The notes beneath the pieces are model-generated. The model was not told the origin of the DNA and did not search any database. It saw only the letters and a program-made list of their open reading frames with translations. Shown piece by piece: positions 6,724-13,958 of a stretch of 20,200 nucleotides of DNA. Origin of the DNA: a virus. A program made the position numbers and the translations under genes. Position 1 is the first letter of the stretch; every line of letters starts with the position of its first letter. Where the stretch lies: the IMG/VR virus record IMGVR_UViG_3300010158_000399, positions 1 through 20,200 of that record; one strand, given 5' to 3'.

Positions 6724-8164
6724 TGAAGTAAACATCCGACTAGAAGGCCTGGACTTGGATGTACGCAAAGCCCTGACCAATGCGTTCAAATATGATGTTC
6801 CCTATGCACGTTACTTGCCTGCGGTCAGATTGGGACGTTGGGACGGCAAGGTCAGTTACTTCCAAATGGGAGGTAGCACATACACCAACCTGTTGCCCGA
6901 GATCATTCCAATATTGGAAAAGTTTGATTACGACATTGAACTAGATGACCAACGAGAATACTCAAACACATTTCAGTTTGAGCAAGTGCGCGAGGATTCG
7001 TTTGCACACATCATGTGGCCTAAAGGACATCCACAAGAAGGCACGCCTATTGTGATGCGTGACTACCAGGTGGAGATTGTGAACAGTTTCCTGGCCAACC
7101 CGCAGTGCCTGCAAGAGGTGGCCACAGGTGCAGGTAAGACTATCATGACAGCGGCATTATCAAATGCTGTGACACCATATGGACGATCAATCGTTATTGT
7201 GCCCAACAAGAGTCTAGTCACACAAACAGAAAAAGACTACGTCAACATGCAACAGGATGTGGGCGTGTACTTTGGTGACAGGAAAGAATATGGACGCCAG
7301 CATACCATATGCACTTGGCAAAGTCTCAACATCTTGTTGAAGAATACCAAAGCAGGCGTAGGTGACTGTACCATTGGCGAGTTCCTGGAAGGTGTGGTAT
7401 GTGTTATTGTGGACGAAGTACACATGGCCAAAGCAGATGCACTCAAAACATTGTTAACTGGTGTGATGGCTACAGTGCCAATTAGGTGGGGATTGACTGG
7501 AACCATACCCAAAGAAAAGTTTGAAAGCCAAGCATTGCTGGTCAGTCTTGGACCTGTTATCGGACGCCTCAGTGCCAACGAACTGCAACAACAAGGTGTG
7601 CTGGCCAATTGCCATGTGAACATTGTGCAGTTGGTAGATCATGTGGAGTTTAAAGAATACCAAAGCGAGCTTAAATACTTGCTTGAGGAATCAGGTAGAC
7701 TGGACACCATAGCAGAACTCATACGTAAAGTAAACGAAACAGGCAACACACTGGTGCTTGTGGACAGGGTAGCCGCGGGCAATGCCCTGGTAGAACGACT
7801 GGGTGAGCGAGCTGTGTTTGTGTCTGGTGCCACCAAAGCAAAAGATAGACAAGACGAATATGATGAAATTGCCGACAGCACTGATAAGATTATTGTGGCT
7901 ACCTATGGTGTTGCCTCTGTGGGTATTAATATCCCTAGGATTTTTAATTTGGTTCTTATTGAACCCGGGAAAAGTTTTGTCCGCGTTATTCAAAGTATTG
8001 GACGGGGCATAAGAAAAGCTGAAGACAAAGACCATGTGCAGATCTGGGACATAACTTCAACCTGCAAGTTTGCCAAACGTCACTTGACCAAACGCAAACA
8101 ATTTTATCGAGAGGCCAATTACCCTTTCTCGGCAGAAAAACTAGAATGGATGAAAATAGCATAA
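6695..8164 (+). CDS. uvsW: UvsW-type superfamily 2 DNA helicase
   Basis: A 489-residue superfamily 2 helicase. Walker A is ATGAGKT at 143-149, the DExH box is DEVH at 240-243, motif III is LTGT at 267-270, and motif VI is QSIGRGIRKA at 433-442. The N-terminal 100 residues include an L-G-R-W-D-G-K stretch near 46-52, which matches the position and style of the small N-terminal domain of T4 UvsW (N-W-D-G-R). UvsW unwinds R-loops and branched DNA, and in T4 helps switch from origin-dependent to recombination-dependent replication. The start overlaps the preceding radical SAM gene by 29 bp and has no obvious ribosome site, so it may rely on coupling. The stop shares a base with the next ATG (TAATG). 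Length is close to that of T4 UvsW. Confidence 0.9.
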   Translation: MKRCTIQIRDEVNIRLEGLDLDVRKALTNAFKYDVPYARYLPAVRLGRWDGKVSYFQMGGSTYTNLLPEIIPILEKFDYDIELDDQREYSNTFQFEQVREDSFAHIMWPKGHPQEGTPIVMRDYQVEIVNSFLANPQCLQEVATGAGKTIMTAALSNAVTPYGRSIVIVPNKSLVTQTEKDYVNMQQDVGVYFGDRKEYGRQHTICTWQSLNILLKNTKAGVGDCTIGEFLEGVVCVIVDEVHMAKADALKTLLTGVMATVPIRWGLTGTIPKEKFESQALLVSLGPVIGRLSANELQQQGVLANCHVNIVQLVDHVEFKEYQSELKYLLEESGRLDTIAELIRKVNETGNTLVLVDRVAAGNALVERLGERAVFVSGATKAKDRQDEYDEIADSTDKIIVATYGVASVGINIPRIFNLVLIEPGKSFVRVIQSIGRGIRKAEDKDHVQIWDITSTCKFAKRHLTKRKQFYREANYPFSAEKLEWMKIA

Positions 8165-8766
8165 TGGGACAAGTTTTTAAACTAGCAAAACAATACCTGC
8201 CAACCGTAGGAACCGATGATGTGTTTGTTGAAATTGGTAGCGATCGCGGCGACGGATCTACTCGTCTGTTTTCAGAAATGGCATTGAAAAATCAAACAGT
8301 ATTGCATACTGTTGATATCAATAGTTATCCTCAAGAGTGGTGTGAGAAACACGGTGTCAACCAAGGGGTTGTTTGGCATCAGGCAACTGGAAGTGAGTGG
8401 GCCAAAGATGTTTTTCCCGCTCTAAATAAAAAAATCGTATGTTTATATTTAGATAACTTTGATTACAATTATAATACTGTTCACATAGATCCCATGATAA
8501 TAGAACAGCAAAAACAATACCGAGAAGACTATGGCATTGAAATGAACAATGAAAATTGTCTAGTAGAACACATGAAACAGATGATAGCATTGTTTCCATA
8601 CATGAGTGAGCACAGCATTGTCATTTGCGATGACACATACGATAGCAATGGTTGTTGGATTGGCAAGGGAGGTCCGATTGTTACATTTTTACAAGCACAA
8701 GGCTTTCAGTTGGCAGCGATTGAAGTTGAACACCGCCTCAGTTACGGGGTCGTGTTAAAAAGATAA
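8164..8766 (+). CDS. Class I methyltransferase-like protein
   Basis: A 200-residue protein with Rossmann methyltransferase features. FVEIGSDRGDGST at about 21-33 is the SAM loop (motif I), HTVDIN at 48-53 supplies the acidic strand-2 residue, CLYLDNFDYNY at 93-103 resembles motif IV, and SIVICDDTYD at 151-160 is a later strand with a paired Asp. The layout parallels the methyltransferase-like gene at 831 (strand ending in D-D near the C-terminus), although the sequences differ widely. I chose the ATG at 8164 because it overlaps the UvsW stop as TAATG; an in-frame ATG at 8146 is an alternative. The substrate is unknown. It is the last gene before a new promoter and is AT-richer than UvsW. Confidence 0.72.
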   Translation: MGQVFKLAKQYLPTVGTDDVFVEIGSDRGDGSTRLFSEMALKNQTVLHTVDINSYPQEWCEKHGVNQGVVWHQATGSEWAKDVFPALNKKIVCLYLDNFDYNYNTVHIDPMIIEQQKQYREDYGIEMNNENCLVEHMKQMIALFPYMSEHSIVICDDTYDSNGCWIGKGGPIVTFLQAQGFQLAAIEVEHRLSYGVVLKR

Positions 8767-8774
8767 ACTAATTG

Positions 8775-8803
8775 TTGCAAAACTACCAATATTTTGTTAT
8801 AAT
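8775..8803 (+). promoter_or_regulatory. Sigma-70-like promoter with leaderless start
   Basis: TTGCAA (8775-8780), 17-bp spacer, perfect TATAAT (8798-8803), then six bases and the ATG at 8810. The predicted transcription start coincides with the start codon and there is no ribosome site. Confidence 0.82.
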
Positions 8804-8809
8804 AAAATC

Positions 8810-9310
8810 ATGCGAATCCTTACATTAAACAATACCTATTACGATTTAAACCACTTGCCCGAAGAAGTAGATGACATGCGTTTTGCCATATTAGATAACT
8901 CTAATCCAGCAGAACCAGACTATCATTTTATCCCACTCATCTTTTTGGAAAGTTTCAACGCACCTGCCCTGGTACTTCGAATAGGAAACACAACAATCAA
9001 GATGCCCATGGACTGGCAAATCCTAATAGGTGAACCCGACATAGGTGACCTCGAAGTGTTGCCACTAACAAGTATAAACGATCGTGGGTTCAGAGTGTTT
9101 CAATTCAATCCCTTGTCAAGTTATAGACCCAGTTTCCCCGACATAGAAATACTAGATGTGTATCATGAAGTTAACTGGTATGCACCCAAACTCAAGAACG
9201 GTCAGATGTTGGCCGTGCCATTAAACGATGATGCAGAACCTGACTGTGTTTACTTTGTGAAAGACGTCAGTCGCAACTGTGAGATTGTCGACTACACCAA
9301 GGCTTGGTAA
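8810..9310 (+). CDS. Conserved-looking phage protein, 166 residues, unknown function
   Basis: The first gene behind a near-consensus promoter, with its ATG six bases after the -10, so its mRNA is predicted leaderless. The protein is acidic and beta-rich with no membrane segment or signal peptide. The middle reads MPMDWQILIGEPDIGDLEVL, followed by a proline/serine-rich stretch (FNPLSSYRPSFPDIEIL) and a C-terminal part with YFVKDVSRNCEIV. I do not recognise the family. It opens a row of closely spaced genes that run towards a candidate clamp-loader subunit, so a link to replication or late transcription is possible, but this is context only. Confidence 0.85.
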   Translation: MRILTLNNTYYDLNHLPEEVDDMRFAILDNSNPAEPDYHFIPLIFLESFNAPALVLRIGNTTIKMPMDWQILIGEPDIGDLEVLPLTSINDRGFRVFQFNPLSSYRPSFPDIEILDVYHEVNWYAPKLKNGQMLAVPLNDDAEPDCVYFVKDVSRNCEIVDYTKAW

Positions 9311-9311
9311 T

Positions 9312-9458
9312 ATGCCCTATACTGAACCTGAAATATTTGAAATAATTAATCGTCTATCCCGAGTATACTTAGAAAGTTATCCAGACGATCGGGAGGGGCT
9401 TGAACGTTTTTTACGTTGGGCACATTTGCAGTATGGCTACAAGTATGGGCAGTCTTAA
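9312..9458 (+). CDS. Small protein, 48 residues, unknown function
   Basis: The frame begins one base after the previous stop (TAATATG), like several other gene joints in this window, and ends inside the next gene. The start reads MPYTEPEIFEIINRLSRVYL and the rest contains YPDDREGLERFLRWAHLQYG, which suggests two short amphipathic helices. No known domain is recognised. Support comes from spacing, codon use resembling its neighbours and the otherwise empty gap it fills. It overlaps the following gene by about 26 bases in a different frame. Confidence 0.6.
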   Translation: MPYTEPEIFEIINRLSRVYLESYPDDREGLERFLRWAHLQYGYKYGQS

Positions 9459-9696
9459 GCCAGGTGCCACATACATTTACGAAAGTCCAGATGGAGGAGA
9501 AACTGTGTATGCTCGCGAAGCAGGTTCTACGGAGCGTCACATGATTGGGCAAAGCACAAAGGCTGCAGGCCTAGTAAAAAACCTTGAACAAGACCGGTTG
9601 TGGGGCAACATTCGTCGAGCCGCCGAAACCAATACCGCTTTACAAGATGCCCTGGACCGTGCTATACTGATTTATAATTTAAGCAAACATGAGTGA
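9433..9696 (+). CDS. Small phage protein, 87 residues, unknown function
   Basis: The longest open frame begins at a TTG at 9400, but the ATG at 9433 (MATSMGSLKPGATYIYESPD) is more likely because the upstream residues lie wholly inside the preceding gene. A second ATG at 9445 (MGSLKPG) is also possible. The N-terminal half (PGATYIYESPDGGETVYARE) looks like a small beta-sheet; the C-terminal half is helical. No domain is recognised. It overlaps the next gene by eight bases, so the two are probably co-translated. Confidence 0.75.
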   Translation: MATSMGSLKPGATYIYESPDGGETVYAREAGSTERHMIGQSTKAAGLVKNLEQDRLWGNIRRAAETNTALQDALDRAILIYNLSKHE

Positions 9697-10135
9697 AAAA
9701 CTAACCATTGCCAATGAAATGCGGCAGTTCGATCGCAAGAACAGAAACTTCTACGACGAGCTTACCGACGAAGAAAAGAAAAAGTTTTCAACCTATCTCA
9801 TGATCCGCTGGGGATCCGCGGTAGAAGGCTCACGCGAACTACAAGAGTTCTATGTTATTGCTTGTAACGAACGATTGAACAAGCACTTCTTTAGCGTGAG
9901 CAAACACCCCAAACTACAATGGCTCATGGCCACAAGTGTAAGTCCTGACATGGGAACACCCAGACACGTTTGGATTGCTCCCAAGAAAAAAGAGGCAGGG
10001 CTTAGTGCCAAACGCCGAGCACTCATGGCTATCTATCCACACTACAAAGATGATGAAATAGATGTCATGGCACAGATAACAACCCAAAAAGAAATTGACG
10101 AATACAATCGTCTAGCAGGCAATGACAAGAAATGA
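9689..10135 (+). CDS. Candidate clamp-loader small subunit (gp62-like)
   Basis: A 148-residue, mostly helical, charged protein. The pattern resembles the small clamp-loader subunits of T4-like marine phages: a helix with KKFSTYLMIRWGS, then VIACNERLNKHFFSVSKHPK, then a W near residue 73 before a basic PKKK stretch, an R-R-A-L helix followed by Y-P-H-Y-K, and a final MAQITTQKEIDEYNRL helix. In T4, gp62 joins gp44 to load the gp45 clamp. The match is by eye on residue pattern and size, not on an unmistakable motif. Gene order does not prove it, because gp44 and gp45 are not in the window. It overlaps both neighbours (8 bp upstream, ATGA downstream). Confidence 0.55.
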   Translation: MSEKLTIANEMRQFDRKNRNFYDELTDEEKKKFSTYLMIRWGSAVEGSRELQEFYVIACNERLNKHFFSVSKHPKLQWLMATSVSPDMGTPRHVWIAPKKKEAGLSAKRRALMAIYPHYKDDEIDVMAQITTQKEIDEYNRLAGNDKK

Positions 10136-10806
10136 CATTCACGTGCGAATACTGCAAGAAGACTTTTGCTAGAGAAACCAGCATAGCAGTTCACATGTGT
10201 GAACCCAAACGCAGAAGATTAAACAAAGATGAACCGGGGGTGCGATTAGGTTTTCAAGCATACATCAAGTTTTATGAAACCATGCAAGGGTCTGCCAGGA
10301 ACAAAACACACGATGATTTTTGTGAGAGTGCATACTATAGAGCCTTTGTTAAATTTGGACACTACTGTGTAAACACTCGGGTAGTAGCACCAGATCGGTT
10401 TATGTCATGGTTGCTTAAAGAACAAAAGAAAATAGACCATTGGTGTAGTGATCGAGTGTATACAGAGTACCTTATGCAATACCTGTTGGTAGAAGCAGTG
10501 AACGATGCTCTAGCCCGTGCAATAGAACACAGCATGCGTTGGTCAGAAGAAACAAACAATCCTTCTCATGATTGGTTGCGGTATGGTAACACTCATGCAT
10601 TGTGTTACGCTGTCACAGCCGGCCGTATTTCACCTTGGGTAATTTACAATTCAGAATCAGGACAAAAGTTCTTGAGTGAGTTGTCGGCACAACAGGTCGC
10701 AATAGTTTGGCCCTACATTGATAGTGACGCTTGGCAGAAAAAGTTCCATGATTACCCAGCGGATCAAGAGTATGCCAAGGAAATTTTAAAGCAAGCAGGA
10801 TGGTAA
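10132..10806 (+). CDS. Zinc-finger protein, unknown function
   Basis: A 224-residue protein with an N-terminal single zinc finger: C5 and C8 (TCEYCKKTF), then H21 and C23 (VHMC), close to the C2H2 pattern with a final cysteine. A basic stretch, KRRRLNK at about 26-32, follows and would suit nucleic-acid contact. The rest (about 40-224) is helical, rich in aromatic residues, and contains many W and Y positions (WLLKEQKKIDHWCSD, HDWLRYGN, WPYIDSDAWQKKF). This is a separate globular domain that I do not recognise. It is coupled by ATGA to the candidate gp62 gene. A role in DNA or RNA binding is inferred from the finger alone. Confidence 0.78.
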   Translation: MTFTCEYCKKTFARETSIAVHMCEPKRRRLNKDEPGVRLGFQAYIKFYETMQGSARNKTHDDFCESAYYRAFVKFGHYCVNTRVVAPDRFMSWLLKEQKKIDHWCSDRVYTEYLMQYLLVEAVNDALARAIEHSMRWSEETNNPSHDWLRYGNTHALCYAVTAGRISPWVIYNSESGQKFLSELSAQQVAIVWPYIDSDAWQKKFHDYPADQEYAKEILKQAGW

Positions 10807-10807
10807 T

Positions 10808-11155
10808 ATGATCAAAAACATTTGGCACAATGGACCTGGTATTCATGTAGAAATAAATGCTTCTGGACCTTCTTTTCCTATGACCACGTCTGACTCTGGA
10901 CGGGTTCGTTATAATGGCAGTCTTAAAGCAATGGAAACATATGACGGCTATGCCTGGGTCCCAGTGGGTACCAACGCCATGGTTGGATTAACTGCTGACT
11001 ATATTGGTGCAATTGAGTGGGCAAAAGCAAAACGTGAACAAGAACAAAAAATTACACGTCGTGCCGAACTGGACCCGGTTGTGCGTGATGCACTAGACGC
11101 AGTAGAAAAAGCACAGGAACAATTACAAATGGTCATGGAGTTGACTGAAAAATGA
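10808..11155 (+). CDS. Phage protein 'A': beta N-terminus, coiled-coil C-terminus
   Basis: A 115-residue protein. Residues about 30-57 (GRVRYNGSLKAMETYDGYAW then VPVG) match a short motif common in phage structural proteins (R-Y-N-G/T ... YDG-x-W), while residues about 70-115 are charged, heptad-like and probably a coiled coil (AKAKREQEQKI, then AVEKAQEQLQMVM). Function is unknown. The last 138 bases of this gene (11018-11155) are present again in diverged form at 11807-11944, joined to the beginning of gene B. It is coupled to the SGNH-like gene by ATGA. Confidence 0.8.
   Translation: MIKNIWHNGPGIHVEINASGPSFPMTTSDSGRVRYNGSLKAMETYDGYAWVPVGTNAMVGLTADYIGAIEWAKAKREQEQKITRRAELDPVVRDALDAVEKAQEQLQMVMELTEK
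11018..11155 (+). repeat. 3' end of gene A, duplicated downstream
   Basis: These 138 bases align without gaps to 11807-11944. By hand count about 16 positions differ, mostly third-codon positions plus the last few codons. The copy here is the intact one. Confidence 0.9.
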
Positions 11156-11727
11156 AATTATTATTATGTGGTGATAGTTTTAGTTACGATCATAAACTTG
11201 AGCATAGCTGGCCAACTAGATTATCTCAAGTGCACCAAGTTGATAATCTAAGTCAATGTGGGTGTGGTGAATACAAAATAAGATTACAAATTGCATCACG
11301 CAATCTTGACAATTACGATGCTGTAATGATTTTTCATACTAGCCCAAATCGAATTTATTATAATCAGTTAAACAATATGTATGTTGACAATTATCATGGC
11401 CAAGCTGATTTTTTGTTTACTGATGTAGAACATCATCGACACTCAAATAAACTGGCACAAACAGCCTATGATTATTTTGTAAACATATTCGATGCTACAT
11501 ATCATTCATATGTTCATAATTTAATTTGTGCCGAGATTGATCAAATAACCAAACCATACTGTATATATCATTTCACAGCATTTGATTACTCAACATTATA
11601 TCAATTTGACAATAATCTAATAGATTTGTATAATATATGGCAGGCCAATCGCGGGAACATAAACCATTTGAATCCAGCGGGCCATCAAGAGTTTTTTAAA
11701 AAGATAACAGATACAATAACAATATGA
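11152..11727 (+). CDS. SGNH/GDSL hydrolase-like protein (inserted cargo gene)
   Basis: A 191-residue protein. LLLCGDSFSY at 3-12 gives the block I G-D-S with S9 as nucleophile, QCGCGEYKI at 35-43 lies where block II glycine is expected, and INHLNPAGHQEFF at 170-182 matches the C-terminal H-P-N-x-x-G-H-type block V with H172 as the likely catalytic histidine. The aspartate usually three residues earlier is an asparagine here (N169), so activity is uncertain. Such enzymes remove acetyl or acyl groups from sugars and lipids. It is strongly AT-rich compared with genes A and B. It lies directly between gene A and a broken copy of the start of gene B, so it is interpreted as cargo inserted between A and B. 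Confidence 0.7.
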   Translation: MKLLLCGDSFSYDHKLEHSWPTRLSQVHQVDNLSQCGCGEYKIRLQIASRNLDNYDAVMIFHTSPNRIYYNQLNNMYVDNYHGQADFLFTDVEHHRHSNKLAQTAYDYFVNIFDATYHSYVHNLICAEIDQITKPYCIYHFTAFDYSTLYQFDNNLIDLYNIWQANRGNINHLNPAGHQEFFKKITDTITI

Positions 11728-11944
11728 GCGCAGATATTGACATTGACTTTGCCAACAGAGAAGATATACTGAAACTGATTCGGCATACTCCAGCACGACA
11801 AAGTAATGGGCAAAAGCAAAACGTGAACAAGAACAAAAAATTGCACGTCGTGCCGAACTGGATCCTGTTGTGCGTGACGCATTAGAGTCAGTAGAAAAAG
11901 CACAGGAACAATTACAAATGGTCATGACATTAACAGATGTATAA
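11724..11944 (+). pseudogene. Chimeric relic: start of gene B fused to end of gene A
   Basis: Bases 11724 to about 11810 are a diverged copy of the first 87 bases of gene B (MSADIDIDFANREDILKLIR compared with MSADIDLDFANREDILKLIQ; about 14 mismatches). From 11807 the sequence continues as a diverged copy of the last 138 bases of gene A, but out of frame with the B part. Reading from the ATG therefore gives 53 residues and stops at 11885, while the A-type frame runs on to a TAA at 11942-11944. At the joint the two parents share TGGGC-x-AAAGCA-x-AAC. The piece can make neither protein. The B part still shows purifying-type differences, so both parents were functional before the fusion. Confidence 0.9.
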
Positions 11945-12035
11945 AAAACTTGCGACCTAGTTCGTGCATCCAGTTACTGGCTGCTGACCAAATATAGTAA
12001 GGGCATGAGTTGGGTATTAGTATTAAGGAAATATA

Positions 12036-12995
12036 ATGAAAATAGCTATTGATTATCAAGGTAGAACATACGGAAGATTTTTAGAATTTGTGTGCAACAC
12101 ATTACTAGGAATAACTACCGGAACCCCGTTTTATCGTGGGTGGGTTGGATATGTCGATATCAACGGAAAAAATTATGCAGGAGATAAAGTATTTGAAGCA
12201 AATCAACATTTCTTCCTTCCAAAAGACATTGAAGCCGAAAAAGTAATAAGCATACAGTTTGATATTAACGATTTATTACCAGTTCAACAAACAAATTTGT
12301 TAGTGGAAATTCCTTACGGATATGACATGATACCAATAGAAATTAATACTTACAATAGATTCAATGAAATAAAAGGGTATCGAGACATATTGCAAAATTT
12401 GTCAGACAATTTTTTTAAAAATCAAATTAAAGAAAGTTATAATGCAGTTAGAGATCCGTCTTGGCCCGATGTAACCACTATTGCAGAATTTGAAAAATTG
12501 CCTGATATAATTAAACAAGAATGCATCGAACAACATAAATTAGAGTTGTTAGAGTTTTCGGCAGATTATCCTGATTGTCCGAGACAAATACTGCGAGAGT
12601 TTTTCCAAATTGGATTTTCTAAACCTGAACAGCATGGATTAATTCTTAGTCAAAAGAAAATGCAATACCAGGAAGACAAGCAAGTATACATATTTCCATT
12701 TAGATGTTTTTATAACAAACATGATTTTTTAGAACAAATAGAAAAGATTACAGAATGGGCAGGAATACCTCACAACTATCAACAAAAGATTGAACTATTG
12801 CATGATGAATTTTTACAAAAAGAACCTTATAGAAATTCAAAAGCCAAATGTGACATGATTATCAACATAATACAAACCGGAATAAGAGAGTCTTGGCCCA
12901 AGTACGAAATAACCGAATCATCTGCAGTATCAGAATTAGATGTGGTAGAAGAAGCCTATATAAACGCCGCACTTGGTCAAGATTGGTTTCAATGA
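12036..12995 (+). CDS. AT-rich cargo protein with GRFLEF motif, unknown function
   Basis: A 319-residue protein that starts at the ATG behind AAGGAA (12025-12030). The start, MKIAIDYQGRTYGRFLEFVC, has a conserved-looking G-R-F-L-E-F loop after the first strand, and a later YIFPFRCFYNKHDFLEQIEK segment (from about residue 226) ends a strand and begins a helix. This order, an early Y-G-R-F loop and a late strand-helix with a charged residue, is reminiscent of sulfotransferase-like phage proteins, but without a clear PAPS site I do not assign that function. The gene is very AT-rich, overlaps gene B by ATGA, and is preceded by a 91-bp spacer after the A'-type relic. It is therefore the second cargo gene placed between A and B. 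Confidence 0.75.
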   Translation: MKIAIDYQGRTYGRFLEFVCNTLLGITTGTPFYRGWVGYVDINGKNYAGDKVFEANQHFFLPKDIEAEKVISIQFDINDLLPVQQTNLLVEIPYGYDMIPIEINTYNRFNEIKGYRDILQNLSDNFFKNQIKESYNAVRDPSWPDVTTIAEFEKLPDIIKQECIEQHKLELLEFSADYPDCPRQILREFFQIGFSKPEQHGLILSQKKMQYQEDKQVYIFPFRCFYNKHDFLEQIEKITEWAGIPHNYQQKIELLHDEFLQKEPYRNSKAKCDMIINIIQTGIRESWPKYEITESSAVSELDVVEEAYINAALGQDWFQ

Positions 12996-13561
12996 GCGCA
13001 GATATTGATTTAGACTTTGCAAATCGTGAAGATATATTGAAACTTATTCAACATGTTCCTGCACGACAAAGTAATGGGCGAAAGCACAACTCGGGAATAT
13101 ATGTTACCAACATACCACGTGATCCATTCAATGGTTGTGCGGCATTAGATTACGAAACAGCAGAACAACGTGGATACTTTAAACTAGACTTCTTGAACAT
13201 GAGTGTGTATCAGTTGATACAGAATCCGGCACACTATCAACAAATGCTAGATCAAACACCACCTTGGTCACAACTTTGGGCGGACCGTGAGTGGGCCAGT
13301 AAACTAGTACATATAGGCAATTACACAGATTTACTAAAGGTAATGCGGCCAGATAGTATACCCAGGATGGCAGCCTTTATATCTATCATACGTCCGGGCA
13401 AGGCACATTTACAAACACGCCCGTGGGACGAAGTATTTTCTAGTGTGTGGGACGGAGATGAATCACAAGGATTTGTGTTCAAACACAGTCATGCAATTTC
13501 TTATGCAGCCTTGGTTGCGTTACATATGAATTTAATCAGTCAAGACGTCGCACAAGTGTAA
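12992..13561 (+). CDS. Miniature DNA polymerase III alpha (C-family)-like protein, gene 'B'
   Basis: A 189-residue protein that carries, in order, short versions of the landmark motifs of the bacterial replicative polymerase core. ADIDLDF at 3-9 corresponds to PDFDVDF of E. coli DnaE (catalytic D401 and D403 to D4 and D6). GRKHNSGIYV at 29-38 corresponds to GKHAGGVV. GYFKLDFLNM at 61-70 corresponds to GLVKFDFLGL (third catalytic Asp D555 to D66). RPDSIPRMAAF with IIRPGK at 119-137 corresponds to QPDCFEDMIAL with LFRPGP. FKHSHAISYA at 163-172 corresponds to NKSHSAAYAL. DnaE is about 1,160 residues, so PHP, most of the fingers, the clamp-binding and the OB parts are absent. All three catalytic aspartates are kept. 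Activity and role are unknown. I chose the ATG at 12992 (ATGA with the upstream stop); its counterpart is conserved in the relic at 11724. Confidence 0.72.
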   Translation: MSADIDLDFANREDILKLIQHVPARQSNGRKHNSGIYVTNIPRDPFNGCAALDYETAEQRGYFKLDFLNMSVYQLIQNPAHYQQMLDQTPPWSQLWADREWASKLVHIGNYTDLLKVMRPDSIPRMAAFISIIRPGKAHLQTRPWDEVFSSVWDGDESQGFVFKHSHAISYAALVALHMNLISQDVAQV

Positions 13562-13913
13562 TTGATTTTCTCTTGCCTTTTTTACGGGCAATGTCCAACA
13601 AACTACAAGCCGGACCGTGTAAGATTTCTAAATCTTTGTTGACAAAAGTACGTAGGGTGGGACGGAACTTTTCCCAGTCTCGCCGCAGGAATATGTTGAT
13701 GGGAATTGAACGATTACTCTCCCACCACCAGGTTGACGCTAGTTCTAAAAACTCCATCTTGAGCTCTTGTGTTTGAACAACGCCAAAGTCATAGATGGTG
13801 GTCACAATATCATCCCTGTTTTGTACAACACCTACATATTCTGCATTGGCGTACATGCACAGCGTTATAAACGGATATTTTTCAGTTAATTTTTCAAAGA
13901 TATTGTTTCCCAT
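13536..13913 (-). CDS. Conserved T4-like phage protein, 125 residues, unknown function
   Basis: Minus-strand gene, the first of two in this orientation. The product is compact and basic at its end: MGNNIFEKLTEKYPFITLCM, then AEYVGVVQNRDDIVTTIYDF, a WWWESNR segment near residues 62-68 with IPINIFL after it, and a C-terminal CSLLDIARKKGKRKSITLVR. I recall closely similar proteins from marine T4-like phages (YVGIIQNQDD, TWWWESNR, IPIN), always of unknown function. The start is supported by a late-type promoter element six bases upstream of the ATG. Its 3' end overlaps the end of gene B by 26 bp on the opposite strand. Plus-strand frames in the same region lack ribosome sites and are judged spurious. 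Confidence 0.82.
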   Translation of the reverse strand: MGNNIFEKLTEKYPFITLCMYANAEYVGVVQNRDDIVTTIYDFGVVQTQELKMEFLELASTWWWESNRSIPINIFLRRDWEKFRPTLRTFVNKDLEILHGPACSLLDIARKKGKRKSITLVRRLD

Positions 13914-13919
13914 TGCGGT

Positions 13920-13927
13920 TATTTATG
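13920..13927 (-). promoter_or_regulatory. T4-type late promoter candidate, minus strand
   Basis: On the minus strand this reads CATAAATA, one change from the T4 late consensus TATAAATA, followed by six bases and the ATG of the minus-strand gene at 13913. The transcript would be nearly or fully leaderless. Confidence 0.6.
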
Positions 13928-13946
13928 GGTTGCTAATTTTGGACAA

Positions 13947-13954
13947 ACTAAATA
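13947..13954 (+). promoter_or_regulatory. Weak T4-type late promoter candidate, plus strand
   Basis: ACTAAATA, six of eight matches to TATAAATA, four bases before the ATG at 13959 of a virion-protein gene. No ribosome site is visible. Confidence 0.4.
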
Positions 13955-13958
13955 TAAG

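Noticed and set aside
7237-7623. 128-residue minus-strand open frame
   Set aside because: Shadow of the UvsW-type helicase on the other strand; no domain or promoter.
11728-11885. The 53-residue frame as a real gene
   Set aside because: Its second half is gene A sequence in the wrong frame; a fusion by-product rather than a selected protein.
11617-11925. Minus-strand open frames across the relic
   Set aside because: They run across the chimeric B'-A' junction and the end of the SGNH-like gene, with no recognisable content.
11945-12035. Possible promoter in the 91-bp spacer before cargo gene y
   Set aside because: There are AT-rich stretches such as AAATATAGTA but no -35/-10 pair at acceptable spacing; only the ribosome site AAGGAA is convincing.
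12893-12991. Upstream extension of gene B (start at 12893)
   Set aside because: It lies inside the preceding gene. The ATG at 12992 matches the start kept in the duplicate at 11724.
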